Assembly (NCBI GenBank): GCA_034766995.1
Contig: CM068313.1
Span: 14,312,512-14,376,511, forward strand
Length of the DNA stretch: 64,000 bases
Source: Acanthacorydalis orientalis
Taxonomy: Eukaryota > Arthropoda > Insecta > Megaloptera > Corydalidae
Direction: 5' to 3'
The notes below the pieces were generated by a model. It was not told the origin of the DNA. It did no database searches and was given only the letters and a program-made list of their open reading frames with translations. Positions 1 to 11,379 of this stretch are shown here, piece by piece. How positions within the stretch are numbered: the stretch's first letter is position 1; the number at the start of each line of letters is the position of its first letter. The translations under genes were made by a program, and so were the position numbers.

Positions 1-396
1 GCACATGCCTACAATTTACATAGACGAGAAAAAGTTGTAAGCATTGAAAAATGACATTGTCATATTTCACAAATATACGTGTACGTATAATCGTCGTATG
101 AAATCCAATTAGAAAAAAATGCGCCGTTCATATGCTGTATGTAACATTTACGGTGACCACGTCCGTTGGCAATTTGCATTGCATTTGCACTTTATTGGAT
201 TTACCTAAGACGGTGGCCGGTTGACATTGATAAATTGACATTGATGTTCATTTCCGTCAACAACTATTATTTCCGCAATCTTGTCGAACTGCCACCACCA
301 ATATAATTAGACCTAGATTAATTGTTCCAATTTAATTAGTACATCAGGCGCGTGACACAATTACATAAAACGTTATATATCATTTACGTCGAATTA
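1..396. other. non-coding, presumed goliath intron
   Basis: No exon, RNA gene or repeat that I recognise. The stretch is somewhat less AT-rich than the surroundings (a patch around 130-300) but has no long reading frame and no splice-bounded ORF resembling the missing RING half. Confidence 0.5.
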
Positions 397-553
397 TTAG
401 GTTGGTAGAGAAATAATTGCGGTTTATGACCTTCAATCCCATAAACATTTTTTAATTTAAGCGGTTTTAAGTGGCTCAGAACTGTTGGACAACTAACGCC
501 TAACTTTCGTGCAAGCTCTCAAATTGTTGTGCGTGGTTCTGATTCAACTAACG
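397..553 (-). mobile_element. mariner derivative with HTH-only transposase, truncated copy 1
   Basis: It starts with the mariner terminus TTAGGTTGGTAGAGAAATAA after a TA. Read on the minus strand it encodes the end of the transposase HTH region (SEPRTTI, RELARKL) and then jumps straight to the 3' terminus, as in the copies at 24693, 40570 and 44074. It is interrupted at 553/554 by a hAT-type end (CAGGGATGTCCAA), and the rest of the mariner does not reappear on the other side. Only about 157 bp remain. Confidence 0.85.
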
Positions 554-708
554 CAGGGATGTCCAATGGCAGACGAAGGATTGTCTTGGACCACACATAA
601 AATACACACACTAATGATAGCTGATGAGCAAAAAAAAAAAAGATCCGTGAATAATTTTTGTGATATCCGCCACCACAGGTTAGCAAAAAAGTCTTATAAT
701 AATACTAA
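554..708 (+). mobile_element. hAT-type fragment resembling the MER30/Charlie group
   Basis: It begins with a hAT-style terminus, CAGGGATGTCCAA, exactly where the mariner copy breaks off. It continues with TTGTCTTGGACCACACATAA, then ACTAATGATAGCTGATGAGC and an A-run. From memory, this word order matches the 5' half of the primate hAT-Charlie repeat MER30. After the A-run an unrelated-looking ~40 bp is followed by GCAAAAAAGTCTTATAAT, which again recalls the MER30 interior. No right terminal repeat or 8-bp target duplication is visible, so the element is truncated. The family name rests on recollection and needs an alignment. Confidence 0.6.
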
Positions 709-740
709 TTAGGCGCCGCCCCATTCGTGGCGGCACCTAA
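709..740. repeat. GC-rich hairpin
   Basis: The arms TTAGGCGCCGCC (709-720) and GGCGGCACCTAA (729-740) are inverted complements with one mismatch around an 8-nt loop. The hairpin is strikingly GC-rich for this window, sits at the edge of the hAT fragment and is followed by a T-run. It could be an internal palindrome of that transposon; no gene function is implied. Confidence 0.75.
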
Positions 741-2064
741 GTTTTTTTTATAGTATATGGCGTAAATGAAAATTAATTTGTGGAACTGAATTTCAGTTTC
801 TTGTGAATTAAAACTATCTTTCTTCAGTTTACCACAACGATAGAAATATTACCAGGCACAGCAATACCTCTTTTATATTAAAAAGTTACTGATAATGCAG
901 CTATTTTATGAATATTGGCATTTACAGCTGATGAATTAATTAATGTTATTTTAGTATAAGTTGTACCTAAATTATTAGATGATTCTAAACCATCAAACTT
1001 TGTTCATTACTGAAACAGATGTTCTTCTAACTGATATTCAGTGCCGAATATGAACGAACGTTGTTAGTAACAAACATTGTTATTAACTATATATTAACTA
1101 AACTTAATTATAATTGAGAATCGAGTAATTAAGACGATTTTACACATCAGTAAATAAACGTTTAACGTACATGAATTGACCAACTTTGTTACAAATGAAA
1201 TTATATCGCAATCTAATGAAAAAAAAACAACAGCAGTAAAAATAATATAATATTAAAAACCCTATGAACACTTGTATTTTATGCACCAATAAACTTTCCT
1301 GTACAAATTAGTAATTACAACTAGAAACGATATTAAAACAATGTCCATGGCTGTTTGAATAATAAATTTGCAATCGTTAAGGTTATTCGTATTATTTATA
1401 AAAGAAATTGATTATAGAGAATTATCATAAATATATATAATATTCAATTTTATACTGAACACTATAATACACACACAAATAGACTTATCGGAAAAATATT
1501 CAACACAATTTTATTAGAAATACTCAACTTTATAAATAATTTTACCGGAAATAACATTTGCGAACAAACGTTCAAAAAATATACACGAACGTACATATTT
1601 CGACATGTTGCTATTATTATTGTTTTGAAACATATTGTGTTAGTACAGAACGTGTTGTAAACAATGTAATTGTATTTAAGTTCTCATTAAATAAATTTTT
1701 CGTGACGTTAAATGTCATCATTACTATTTCATCGTGCGTTCAATATTATGTAAATCAGGACACTTGCGCATTAATTGATATAAAAGACGGAACAGATATG
1801 TTATTTCTTTATCTTCCCACTGTTGAAAAAAAATATATATTATTCATGTGCAAAAACATGTATTCTCATATACATGTAATGAAATATACATTAACAGCAT
1901 TAGTTATTATTCTTATTATGTTATTATCATATCATATATTAGTACAAACAAATATAATTCAGGATTTTTAGGTCTTTCTCTAACGCAAACGTGTCTTAAT
2001 TATAAAATTATTGTAACAAAACTGAATGCATTGTCAAGTACACACTTTCATCACATGTATATAA
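741..2064. other. AT-rich non-coding stretch with one unexplained open frame
   Basis: No recognised gene. A frame is open on the plus strand at 1558-1971 (137 codons from a TTG, no ATG near its start). It ends in a hydrophobic segment with ALVIILIMLLSYHILV. It has no homologue that I recognise and no clear splice signals, so it is not called as a gene (see findings). Confidence 0.4.
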
Positions 2065-2066
2065 TA

Positions 2067-3194
2067 TTAGGTTGGTGCGAAAATAGTTACAGTTTTTACA
2101 TATCGAGTATAAAGACGCATGTATCAGTTAAATATTGTTTATTAATCAAAATAAAGGCCATTGACCTGCACACATTTCTCTCAACGAGAAACAAGTTTGT
2201 TTATTCCTAGATGATAGAATTCTGGAGTTCTGGAATTAAGGAATTCATCGAAAGCGACTTGAGTTGATGCTTGATCTTTGAAAACCTTCTCTCGTAGGAA
2301 ATTACTCAAATGTTTAAAAAAATGATAATCTGACGGAGACAGGTCCAAAGAATAAGGAGGATAAGATAATGTTTGATAACCCAGTTCATTTAATTTTTTA
2401 AAGACATTTGCGAAACGTATAGTCAGAGGTTGTCATGAAGAAGTATTGGTCCTTTTCGATTGACCAAATGCAGGCTGTAAACCGTACAACTTCTAATGCA
2501 CTTTTTCAATTTCCTGACAATATTTTTTGCTGTTACTGTTTCACCAGAATTTAAGAAGTTGTAGTGAATGATGCCGCTTGCCGACCATCAAACAGTGACT
2601 ATAATCTTTTTTCATGAAGCTTAGGTTTAGGAAACTGTTTTGGTGCTTCTCCTCGTCCTAGCCGCTATGATGAACGTTTCCGATTGTTGTAGAGAATCCA
2701 CTTTTCTTCACATGTAACAATGCGATTGAGAAAGGGATCATTATTGTTACACAAAAGAAGCATAGAGTACACTTCGTATCATCAAATTGCTTGATGTTCG
2801 TTTAGTTCACAAGGCACCTATTTATCCACCTTTTTTATTTTTCCGATTAGGCTCAAATATCGAACAACTGTTGAATGATCAACATTGAGTCTTCTGCCAA
2901 CTGTCGAATTGTTTTACGTAGATTCTCTTCAATAATGGTTCTTAAACAATTATTGTGTATAGCTGAAGGTCTTCCACGATCCTCCTCATAGAGGCTTTCG
3001 ATTACGAATTTGTGGAACCAGTTTTGAGCTGTACGTTCACTAATTGACTTTTCGTCAAAAACGAATCTGTCATTTCGAGGTGCTAATTTTATTGTTTACA
3101 ATAATGTATCACATGACTATAACACAAAAGATAACGATAACTAGAAATCGGATCCAAACTTAAAATTACAAAAACCGCAATTATTATTGCACCA

Positions 3195-3197
<3 letters not shown>
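2067..3197 (-). mobile_element. Hsmar1-like (cecropia-group) mariner, nearly full length, dead
   Basis: The left end TTAGGTTGGTGCGAAAATAG and the right end GCAATTATTATTGCACCAAA are imperfect inverted repeats flanked by TA. The transposase reads right to left. Near 3050-2950 the N-terminal region gives ERTAQNWFHKF and EEDRGRPSAI. Near 2430-2180 the C-terminal half gives LDLSPSDYHFFKHLSNFL with the third catalytic Asp, and the tail GINKLVSR then EKCVQVNGLYFD. The conserved Trp of the tail is a stop, HDN is followed by a frameshift, and the middle is scrambled, so it is inactive. The C-terminal wording and the ends closely resemble Hsmar1/SETMAR. Its right end runs directly into a (TA)n array. 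Confidence 0.9.

Positions 3198-3252
<55 letters not shown>
3198..3252. repeat. (TA)n array at a mariner end
   Basis: A pure TA tract begins at the TA target duplication of the mariner ending at 3197 and finishes in atacatacat. Confidence 0.95.
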
Positions 3253-3257
<5 letters not shown>

Positions 3258-4235
3258 CATAAAAGCTTATGACCGTCGTGATAAAAATATTCTACGAAAT
3301 TTAGAAAAGAATGTCTGTGTTCAGTCGATTGAACGAATTTCACCTGAACTAAAGAAGTAAAAGAACTAGAACGACGATGGAGAATACAGAAGCTCTCAGC
3401 TAAGCTGTTGTTCAGTTTTGCAGGTAGTAAAAATTTTACGCGCAGTTTAATAATCCACCGTCTGGAAATTCTTCTTTTCTTATTAAATCTTCAAAGTGAT
3501 ATTTCAGAAACAGATTTTTTTTAATTTAATATTATTAAATTTATTTTTGTAATGTTTATTAATTTTTTTTAAATTTTTATTACATTGTACTTATTATTAT
3601 AGAAAATACATAAGGGACGATAATTTTTTAAAATAGAAAGGCTTTCCGTTACCAAAGAAAAACGAAACGAAAAGACAATGGAATGAAGTAACACTGATAA
3701 CTCATTATTGGTGATGATCTTTAAATAAGTAATAATTTCAGTATCAAAAACATTGAATAATCGTGTTTGATATTAAATTTATCCTGTGCAATTTTTATTT
3801 TCTTTTGTAAATAAACATTTTTGAGATATTAGAACCTATTTTTCAAACGATCCTCGTAAATTTTCAATCAGAAATGTAATAAAATAAATTGCGTGGTGAT
3901 AAAAAGTTGAAATTGGTGTACAGTTTAAAATAGTATATTTTGTTAAAAACTGGATTCTTGAATTATAAGTTTCTCTTAGTTGCAAACTGAAGAGAGACTT
4001 GTCGGTTTACTTAAATACCAAATCTTAGAAAGTATCAAACAACCCACTTCAAACCCCCACCTTAATCTAATGCCTCTTGTAAATTGGTACTTGATAAACC
4101 AACAACAACTCTTCATTAATCCAAACTTAAGTAAATTTTGTGTGATCGACAGAAAGCTCTCAAAACATTCGAGTATTAAAGGATAAACAGAGACAATTCA
4201 ACAGGACTACTTAACCGATTGAATATTTTTTTATT
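3253..4235. other. AT-rich intron sequence, nothing recognised
   Basis: No exon, tRNA or element terminus seen. A 68-codon frame at 3980-4186 has no start context, splice sites or recognisable motif. Confidence 0.5.
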
Positions 4236-4380
4236 AGTTTCCAAAAACATGGAATTGAATTTTTTCACAAATCATAAAAAAATGCCTATCCAAAAATGTT
4301 CAATAAATGATTATTGTACATTTTTGATTGTTACATACGCGCACATCGAAGGAAATTCCAATATATTTAGAGCGCTAAGG
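4236..4380 (+). repeat. dispersed palindromic repeat (family P), copy
   Basis: It holds the family word AAAAATGTTCAATAAATGAT preceded by a variant of the TTTTTCAC...CACAAA block and followed by ACGCGCACATCGAAGG, the decayed form of GCGCATTTCGATGG. See the finding on family P. Confidence 0.55.
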
Positions 4381-4674
4381 TGCAGAAAATGTTGAATTAT
4401 TTTTAAGTTGTTATTTACAATAAGTTGTTTAAGATTTTCTTTTAGCAATTTTGTAAAAGCTCTTATTTGAGCTGAAAAATAAAATATTCAGGTAAATACA
4501 TGAGAATCATCTTTTGTTTGGATTTTACATCCAAATTTCTTATTTATTTTTCACGCTTCACGTTTCAACCATAAAATTAATAATTATTATCATGAAAATT
4601 AAGTGACGCTTACAGCTCAAGTATTATGTTTAAAAAAGTGTCTGTATATCAATATCTTTGTTAACCTTGCATGC

Positions 4675-4675
<1 letters not shown>

Positions 4676-4710
<35 letters not shown>
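4676..4710. repeat. (TA)n array
   Basis: A pure TA tract about 35 bp long, just downstream (in gene direction) of the RING exon. Confidence 0.95.
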
Positions 4711-4716
<6 letters not shown>

Positions 4717-4802
4717 TTTCTACACAGTACATTTTACAATGTCATTTATTTTTGTAGCACACCTGCAGACAGACTACTGTAAGATAAAGAAAACATAATT
4801 AC

Positions 4803-4885
4803 CTGCATGGCAGAATACGAATCACGTCCGATATTTTGTACGGTTCTATGCAGATAGCGCAGCATTCGCCGTCTCCTTCAATCTC
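4803..4885 (-). CDS. gol: goliath-type E3 ubiquitin ligase, first half of the RING-H2 finger
   Basis: This 83-bp exon has an acceptor tgatttcag and a donor gtaatt. It encodes [20 protein letters not shown] and then VIRILPC, ending in phase 2 with AG. The C-x2-C pair (CAIC) and the later Cys are zinc ligands 1 to 3 of a RING-H2 finger. The remaining ligands (typically H-x2-H-x2-C and C-x2-C) must be in the next exon, which is not seen between 1 and 4800 and so probably lies left of the window. The finger recruits E2 ubiquitin-conjugating enzymes in this family. The order TM, linker, RING and the insect-like wording of each exon argue for goliath rather than another RING protein. Confidence 0.95.
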
Positions 4886-5090
4886 CTGAAATCAATAAAA
4901 CACACGCATATATATTAAAATACACGTACAGACGTCGTCGTCAACGATGTACTACAAGTACATACATGTACGTTTTGTTGTGGTTTTACTATAGCCTTGA
5001 TTTCAAAACACGCACACATATGAATAACTGTACACATAAATTGGTATGTTCACACTCATACTTTTTCTCTCTCACGTTCTGTCTTCTTTT

Positions 5091-5112
5091 ATATATGTAT
5101 ATATATATATAA

Positions 5113-5161
<49 letters not shown>

Positions 5162-5178
5162 TATACATATATATATAA

Positions 5179-5252
<74 letters not shown>
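5091..5252. repeat. long interrupted (TA)n array
   Basis: About 160 bp of TA with single-base interruptions, the longest such tract in the window. It lies about 200 bp upstream of the RING exon in gene direction. It produces long Tyr-Ile frames on both strands that are not genes. Confidence 0.97.
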
Positions 5253-5259
<7 letters not shown>

Positions 5260-5569
5260 AAGAGCACTATGTTGAAATGCGCCATTGATTTTGAGTTATT
5301 ATATTACGGTGTGTAAAGAAAACATTGACGTGCACTGAAAATAAATTAGATTTATTGTATTAATTTTTTTCGCATTTATTAAACGTATTGTCATAAACAA
5401 TATCGATACTAAAAAATCAATGTCTGGTGGCTTTGTTGTTATGAGTAATGGATTTAAATTAACATAAAAATATTTATCGACTGTCATTTTTCAATATTAA
5501 AACATCTAACTGAAATTAATAATAAAAATGCTATCATTGCAGAACAATGAATGTATCGATAGTGTAGTT

Positions 5570-5710
5570 TATTAAACTTTTGATGAATTCACTTCCATAA
5601 ATTATTTCTTTCCATCGCACAAACTACAAAAATATTTTATGACTGCTTAATGGATATATTGATTATTTCTTGTACGCATTTCGACAGCAATGCTTTCAAT
5701 CTCAAGACAC
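5570..5710 (+). repeat. dispersed palindromic repeat (family P), copy
   Basis: It shows GAATTCACTTCCATAAATTA, ACAAACTACAAAAATATTTT and GTACGCATTTCGACAGCAAT in family order; moderately decayed. Confidence 0.55.
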
Positions 5711-6185
5711 AAGAATATGGAAACCGGTTTGTTAGATGGAATGAAAAACTAAATTTTCTATAAATCTACAAATAAAACAGTTTATTATTTTAAAAATAGA
5801 AGAGTTAATGTACGTTTTAAAATATATTTATAATTAAATTAGAACTATTCCAAGTAAAAATTCAAATGACACTTTGGAGTTATGACTAAATTCACTTTTG
5901 AAATTAATTTTTCAGTCACAAAATATCAGAGTTTTCTCTACCTTTCATTACTAAAGGGAAACATATGTCCCACCGATTTTCAAAAATTTCAGTTAAGGAA
6001 ATATCTCACATAGTGAACCCGCTATAAAATACTGATGGGACAAAACCTCCCAGAACTATATATTTTATCCAAGATGTCGGAAAATTCTTGGAAAATAATT
6101 TTGGATAATTTTAACTACCCCTTCATGCAATTAATTATAATTTACTGAAGTGATCAAAACAAAAAAAATCATATTGAAAAGATTT
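5711..6185. other. AT-rich intron sequence
   Basis: No gene seen. Around 5880 a variant of the family P start (TATGACTAAATTCACTTTTG) is present without the rest of the unit. Confidence 0.4.
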
Positions 6186-6315
6186 AACACTTTAAGTATA
6201 ACAACATTGGCATCGAAATGCGCATAAACAAAAATCAAATGAACATTTTTGGTTATAAAAAAAATTGTATGTTTTGTGGAGGAGTGAAAATATTATTTGT
6301 GAAAAGAATATGCAC
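6186..6315 (-). repeat. dispersed palindromic repeat (family P), reverse copy
   Basis: It reads GGCATCGAAATGCGCATAAA, then GAACATTTTTGGTTATAAAA, then TTTTGTGGAGGAGTGAAAAT, the exact reverse order of the plus-strand copies at 8300 and 4236. Confidence 0.65.
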
Positions 6316-7275
6316 ATGGTCTTAGATAACTGCTCGATGAACATATCCATCACAGTCTGAGGAATGTAAGTGCTTGATTTCAAATAGGGTTCAAAGTATA
6401 AACACGCATTTCAATATCAATGCCAAATCCTTGGAAAGAAACTTTCAGTATTTAAACTTTCAAAAAAAAAAATACATTTCTATTAAAATATCCACTTTAT
6501 AGGAAAAACAGACAATAATTACTTATTGAAGATTTTAATAAAAAAACAGATTAGTGTATTGGGTGATAACACATTGATGAAATAAATACTCAGAGTTAAT
6601 TTTAGAAATAAAATAATTCTTAAATTACTGTGGCAAAAATGTGATAACTATATTGTACTATTAACACACAAAGAAATGTTTAATGTATTATATTGTTATT
6701 TTTATTATAAAAAAATAATTGACTAACTCAATTCACAAACAGAAAATCTTCAAATGTAAATATTTCTCTTATCTGTTCAAATAAGATCAAAATAAATACA
6801 ATAAAAATATGAATTACCATTTAAAAAAAACGTAAATCAAACATTTAATTTTTTACATAAATACATTTTTTCAGTAAGAACAAACGCCGCATCTTACAAC
6901 TCTTATTTCAATTTTTTTTCTTTTATCTTTTACATGACGTTTATAGAATAAACATCGTTTTTACTTAGAAACCACACATAAAGAAATGTACAAAAAAAAG
7001 CATACTCCCGTATAAAAAGATTGTATTCATTTATAATAAATATGTATTGGGAACTGAATGAAATGCGTAGAAAATAGACGGTTAACTGCTTTTTTTCAAA
7101 GCTTGTTTTCGCTGAAAACTTTTAATGAAAATCGGTAGACTGCTTTTTTTATATTTCTACTTTGTTTCAGTACAACACGTCGTTTTTAATGTTGCTTTTG
7201 TTTGATATACCGGGATTTAATTAAATGTATCTATTTTTAGAAATGTATATTGTTTGCATATATTCAAAGATATGA

Positions 7276-7278
<3 letters not shown>
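6316..7278. other. AT-rich intron sequence, nothing recognised
   Basis: Low-complexity A/T-rich sequence without exon, terminus or RNA-gene signals. Confidence 0.5.

Positions 7279-7344
<66 letters not shown>
7279..7344. repeat. (TA)n followed by (TG)n
   Basis: A compound microsatellite: about 43 bp of TA passing into about 22 bp of TG. Confidence 0.95.
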
Positions 7345-7475
7345 ATGCGTTTATATATGTATATGTTTTATACATACAAAAAAAATTATATCAACGGTTC
7401 AAAATGTATAAATTTAATAAATAAACGGTTCTTTTCGTGCATGTGAATAATTTAACAACGGGAACCTCCACATGT

Positions 7476-7478
<3 letters not shown>

Positions 7479-7538
<60 letters not shown>
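7479..7538. repeat. (TA)n array
   Basis: A pure TA tract of about 60 bp. Confidence 0.95.
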
Positions 7539-7540
<2 letters not shown>

Positions 7541-7908
7541 TATTTTCGTGACAGAAACAGCGTTGTCATTCGAAAAAAAAACTGTTCAATTTATTGAAAT
7601 TCAGTTTTGTAATACAGAATGACCAGTTTAAGATACAATTCAAGTTTATGTAAAAAATGATAAATCTGAATGATAAATTTAACATGAACCGTTGTAGCAC
7701 ATGTTGAATATGTTTTCAACCGGCACTCAAACATGTCTGAAATCTTTAGTTAATTAATAGAGAATCGATTCGGAGAATATAAAAAAATTGGCAGTTATTT
7801 ATTTAAAAGTTGCAATGTTTCGATAATTACTGATCTATAGATTTTTCTTTTAAATATTCCGACAAATAAAAATCACAAGAGATTAAATCGAGCGACATGA
7901 AGATAAAG

Positions 7909-7980
7909 TGGCTAAAATGTCAGCCTGTTATCGAAATATTATATCAAAAATAATGCGCGGTCTCGTTCACATTTTAGCCA
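7909..7980. repeat. 12-bp perfect inverted repeat around a 48-bp spacer
   Basis: TGGCTAAAATGT (7909-7920) is the exact complement of ACATTTTAGCCA (7969-7980). The similarity continues weakly outwards (gattaaatc / tttaatccatc). It could be a very short MITE or a hairpin. Confidence 0.7.
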
Positions 7981-8299
7981 TTTAATCCATCTTTTTGAAT
8001 ATAATTTAATGTTTATTTCTTAACATGTAATCAATTACAAAATTATTTAAAATCAAAACTTATCCAACGTATGATTTTCTAGTTTAATGCCATTATTACA
8101 ACCGTTCCAAATCGAACAAACTATTCACAATATACCTGACACGATTTTAATATGTCAGCTTATAAATACAAAAAAGATTTGATTTGAAAAAAAAATAAAA
8201 CTAATTAATATATTTTCGAAAAATTTTGAATATTGCAAGCGTAACAAATGTTTTTGCTGTAAAACATTTTTTTGTATTTCTAAATTTTTTGAACAACAT

Positions 8300-8470
8300 T
8301 TTTAATAACTAACCGATTACTCGTACTTCAAATGAATTTTTCATTCCTCCCAAAAACCACAAAGAATACCTGATCAAAAGTGTTCAATAATTGATAATTT
8401 TTGACTTTTGCTTATGCGCATTTCGATGGCGATACCATCATCTTCAGAGTGAGAAGGTATAAAAAAATCT
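8300..8470 (+). repeat. dispersed palindromic repeat (family P), best-preserved 3' part
   Basis: The order is AATGAATTTTTCATTCCTCC, AAACCACAAAGAATACCTGA, CAAAAGTGTTCAATAATTGA, then GCTTATGCGCATTTCGATGG and CGATACCATCATCTTCAGAG. GATGG and CCATC form a short hairpin. Confidence 0.7.
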
Positions 8471-9642
8471 ACAGATCTTTCCTATACCTTTGCGTTATAA
8501 TGTTTGAACGATGAGTGAGAAATTGATTTGTAGAAGAAATTAGTCTATGAAAAAAAATCCCCATGCTGCATATTCATTAGATGATTTAAAAAGAAAATTT
8601 TGTATTTCAAACTCTATATAATTAAATGAATATTTATAGTTAAAGAGCACAGATATCTTTTTTAATTGGCATAACAAAGTGTATGAAACAAATACATTAC
8701 AACTTAACGAAAGAATACTGTACAGACATTGAAAAAAAGACTGTAAAAACGAATTTCACTTTATTGTTTTCGTCTGTTAAAATAATGTAACAAATACAAG
8801 CAGTACGGCACTTAATTTACAAACAAATATCTATTTAAATAACAAACAGACTGAGTTCTTTTAACACGAAAAAATAATTAAGAAGAAGAGTTCGTTCACG
8901 AGACGACTTCAAAGTGTATGTTCGATAATACTTCTGAAACACACATTGAAAGCAAACAAATAATTCAATCAATATTAATTAACATGCACGTGTTGTAACA
9001 TCGCGGAAACAGAAGTTCTTAATAACATGCTTATACTAAAAATATCGAACAACATTTATGAACCATGTTTGCTGAATAGATAACCGAGTCGTAACGTTCC
9101 AATTATCTATTGGCCTTGCAATTAACACCAGTGACAGCATATTAATTCGTTTCTTTTTTTGTCTGCTTTTGAGAATCGCGACAAGTTTGTGGAAATACTT
9201 TTACATAGAACAATTCAGACTTAGAGGAATTTATTAAATGTTTGTATGCAAGGAACGATTATTCTCTTTTGTGTATTCACTTTGTATCGATTGTTTTTTT
9301 TCCGTTTTGATTTTTAGCTGGAAAATGACTGGGCCGAAGGTCTCAATGAACATATTTCTTGAATTAATTATAGTTCTAAAAATCTGTAATAATTTTAATA
9401 CCCGCATAAAATATAATTTAACTCGTGCTTAACTTTTTTGTTATTTAGTGTATAATAATGGAGTTTATTTTTAAACTTAGTCAATAACAAAACTTATTCT
9501 CTCTAGAATTGTTCTAAAAGCAATACCAGCTTACATGTATTTGAAATGAATACTTATTTACGATGTTGTTGCTTTCGGCGTATTGTTTTAAGTTCTCCTG
9601 TGGAAAGAGACACAGACAAAAATTCAACCAATTCGAATAGTA
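8471..9642. other. AT-rich intron sequence, nothing recognised
   Basis: No splice-bounded exon or element terminus is visible. The longest frame (9238-9432) has no recognisable features. Confidence 0.5.
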
Positions 9643-9696
9643 CAGGTGTAGTTTGAAGAGTAATTTCGTTTGTGTACTCACTGAGGAGAGGGGGAC

Positions 9697-9743
<47 letters not shown>

Positions 9744-10966
9744 CATATAGTTCCATACTTTTTGGTAACCCATGTGAAGTTATAAGTCATTCCTCATGAA
9801 AGTTCCCTCCCAGAAGTAGGTTTCTTCAAGGTCCTCAAAAATAGCCACTTTCGGGCTCTATCGCCTCTTCATTTGACCCAAATCGCTTTATAGCGTGGAA
9901 AATTTTGAGTTTCGGAAAACGATGGAGGTCCTAGGAAGCCAAATCAGGCGAATACGGTGGATGCGGAAGGATTTCAAACATCAATTCGGTCAATTTTTGT
10001 TGAACGACAATTATTGAATGAGCCTGTGAATTGTCATGGTGAAACAACACTTTTTTCTTGGCCATTCCGGGACGTTTTTACGCGATCGCTGCCTCCAACT
10101 TCTCCAAGAATTTTTCGTAGATTAGCCAGTAACTGTTTTTACCTTCTGAAGAAATTCGATCGAGGGAATTCCTTTCGCATCCCATAAAACTAACGCAATC
10201 GCCTTTCTAGTCGAGTGAACCGTGTTTGGCTTCTTCGAAGCCGTTTCATCACGTTCAGTCCACTGTTTTGATTGTTTTCGATTCTGGTGTATAATGGCGA
10301 ATCCAAATTTCATCTATGGTCACAAAACGATGCATGAAATCCGTTGGATTATTCTTGAACAGTTTCAAGAAGCTGATGTTCGTGTACGAACTCTTTTTTA
10401 CTCTGCAAGGAGCAAACCACCCATGGCACCCATCTTGCAGAAATGTTTTTCATAAGCAGCTTATTATGCAAATTGAACTGCGTTTGCTTAGTTGAGACGC
10501 TTATGATCTCTACTATCTCGCTCACTTTCACTCACCGGTCGGACAAAACCATACTGTGGATATTATAGATGATTTCTGGCGTGACAACTGTTCACGGGCC
10601 TCCAGAGCGTAGTGCATTTTCGATGCTCGATCTGCCACGTTTAAATTCATTCGACCAAAGTCGAACGGTTTTGTAGGAAGGACAAGATTCACCCGAAGTA
10701 GGAATCATCCTCTCATGAAATTCCTTCGCTGTTTTCCCTTCCAAAAAAAAAGAACTGAATCATATCTCGAATTCTGATTTGATCCATTTTGCATTTTCGC
10801 ATGAAACGCTTATGCTGAAACAACTGTCAAACGAAGAATTAATAGCGGAACGACTTGCAACTTTGCATACGTTACTAAAAGGGCCGGAACTATATGAAAA
10901 CATATACAGCTGCCCCCCTCTCCCTCAACGAGTACACGAACCAAGTTACTCTTCAAACTGCCCTCG
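9643..10966 (-). mobile_element. mariner with long terminal repeats, full length, transposase broken
   Basis: The inverted repeats run from GTTTGAAGAGTAATTTCGTT on the left to the complement of AACCAAGTTACTCTTCAAAC on the right, with TA duplications on both sides. Similarity continues for roughly 100 bp inwards, to the TTTCATATAGTTCC block. The transposase reads right to left. Near 10310 it gives TIDEIWIRHYTPESK with the first Asp. Near 10040-9930 it gives HDN, then LPHPPYSPDLAS, a stop, and D, which keeps DD34D spacing. It ends with NEEAIEPESGYF near 9850. Several frameshifts and stops make it inactive. The left repeat contains a (TA)n array that the right repeat lacks. Confidence 0.9.
9699..9740. 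repeat. (TA)n array inside a mariner terminal repeat
   Basis: It sits where the right-hand repeat has only CAGCTGTATATG, so it grew inside the left repeat after insertion. Confidence 0.9.
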
Positions 10967-11379
10967 TAAAGCTGATGCTAACGAAGCAAGAATACTTTAA
11001 TACAACGACGTTACAACATTGCCTATTAATTAAAATAGACAAATGTTAGATTTTCTAGAAATGCGTTATACGTGTATTTGACGCAACTGGGATTTACTGA
11101 TTTAGTATTAAAAATACGACGAACTTTTAATCCAATTAAATAGATTTTAAAAACAGACATATTTGCGTCAATACAAATATCAAGTTCATTACCATACAAA
11201 AATATTGAACTTTTTTCTGTATTTTTCAACAATATTGTTTGAATATGGAAAAAATTTATTGTTGAGATAACTTAAAAGTGCGAATTACATAACACAGTAT
11301 GTAAAATGTATGAACAAATTTCTAGTAATGTTCGAATAGTTCATTTACAATTATAATTTTTAGCATTGTAGATAAATTC
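10967..11379. other. AT-rich intron sequence, nothing recognised
   Basis: No gene or element end seen. Confidence 0.5.

Noticed and set aside
4989..5288. Long Tyr-Ile repeat reading frames on both strands, and similar ones at 9514, 27268, 60444, 60691, 61790, 62437, 62501 and 62697
   Set aside because: They are translations of (TA)n arrays, open in several frames at once.
8425..8465. Possible hammerhead ribozyme: on the minus strand of family P, CTGAAGA, a GATGG/CCATC hairpin, then GAAA
   Set aside because: An unpaired T sits between the conserved A and the stem, no partner stems I and III were found, and other copies lose CTGA.
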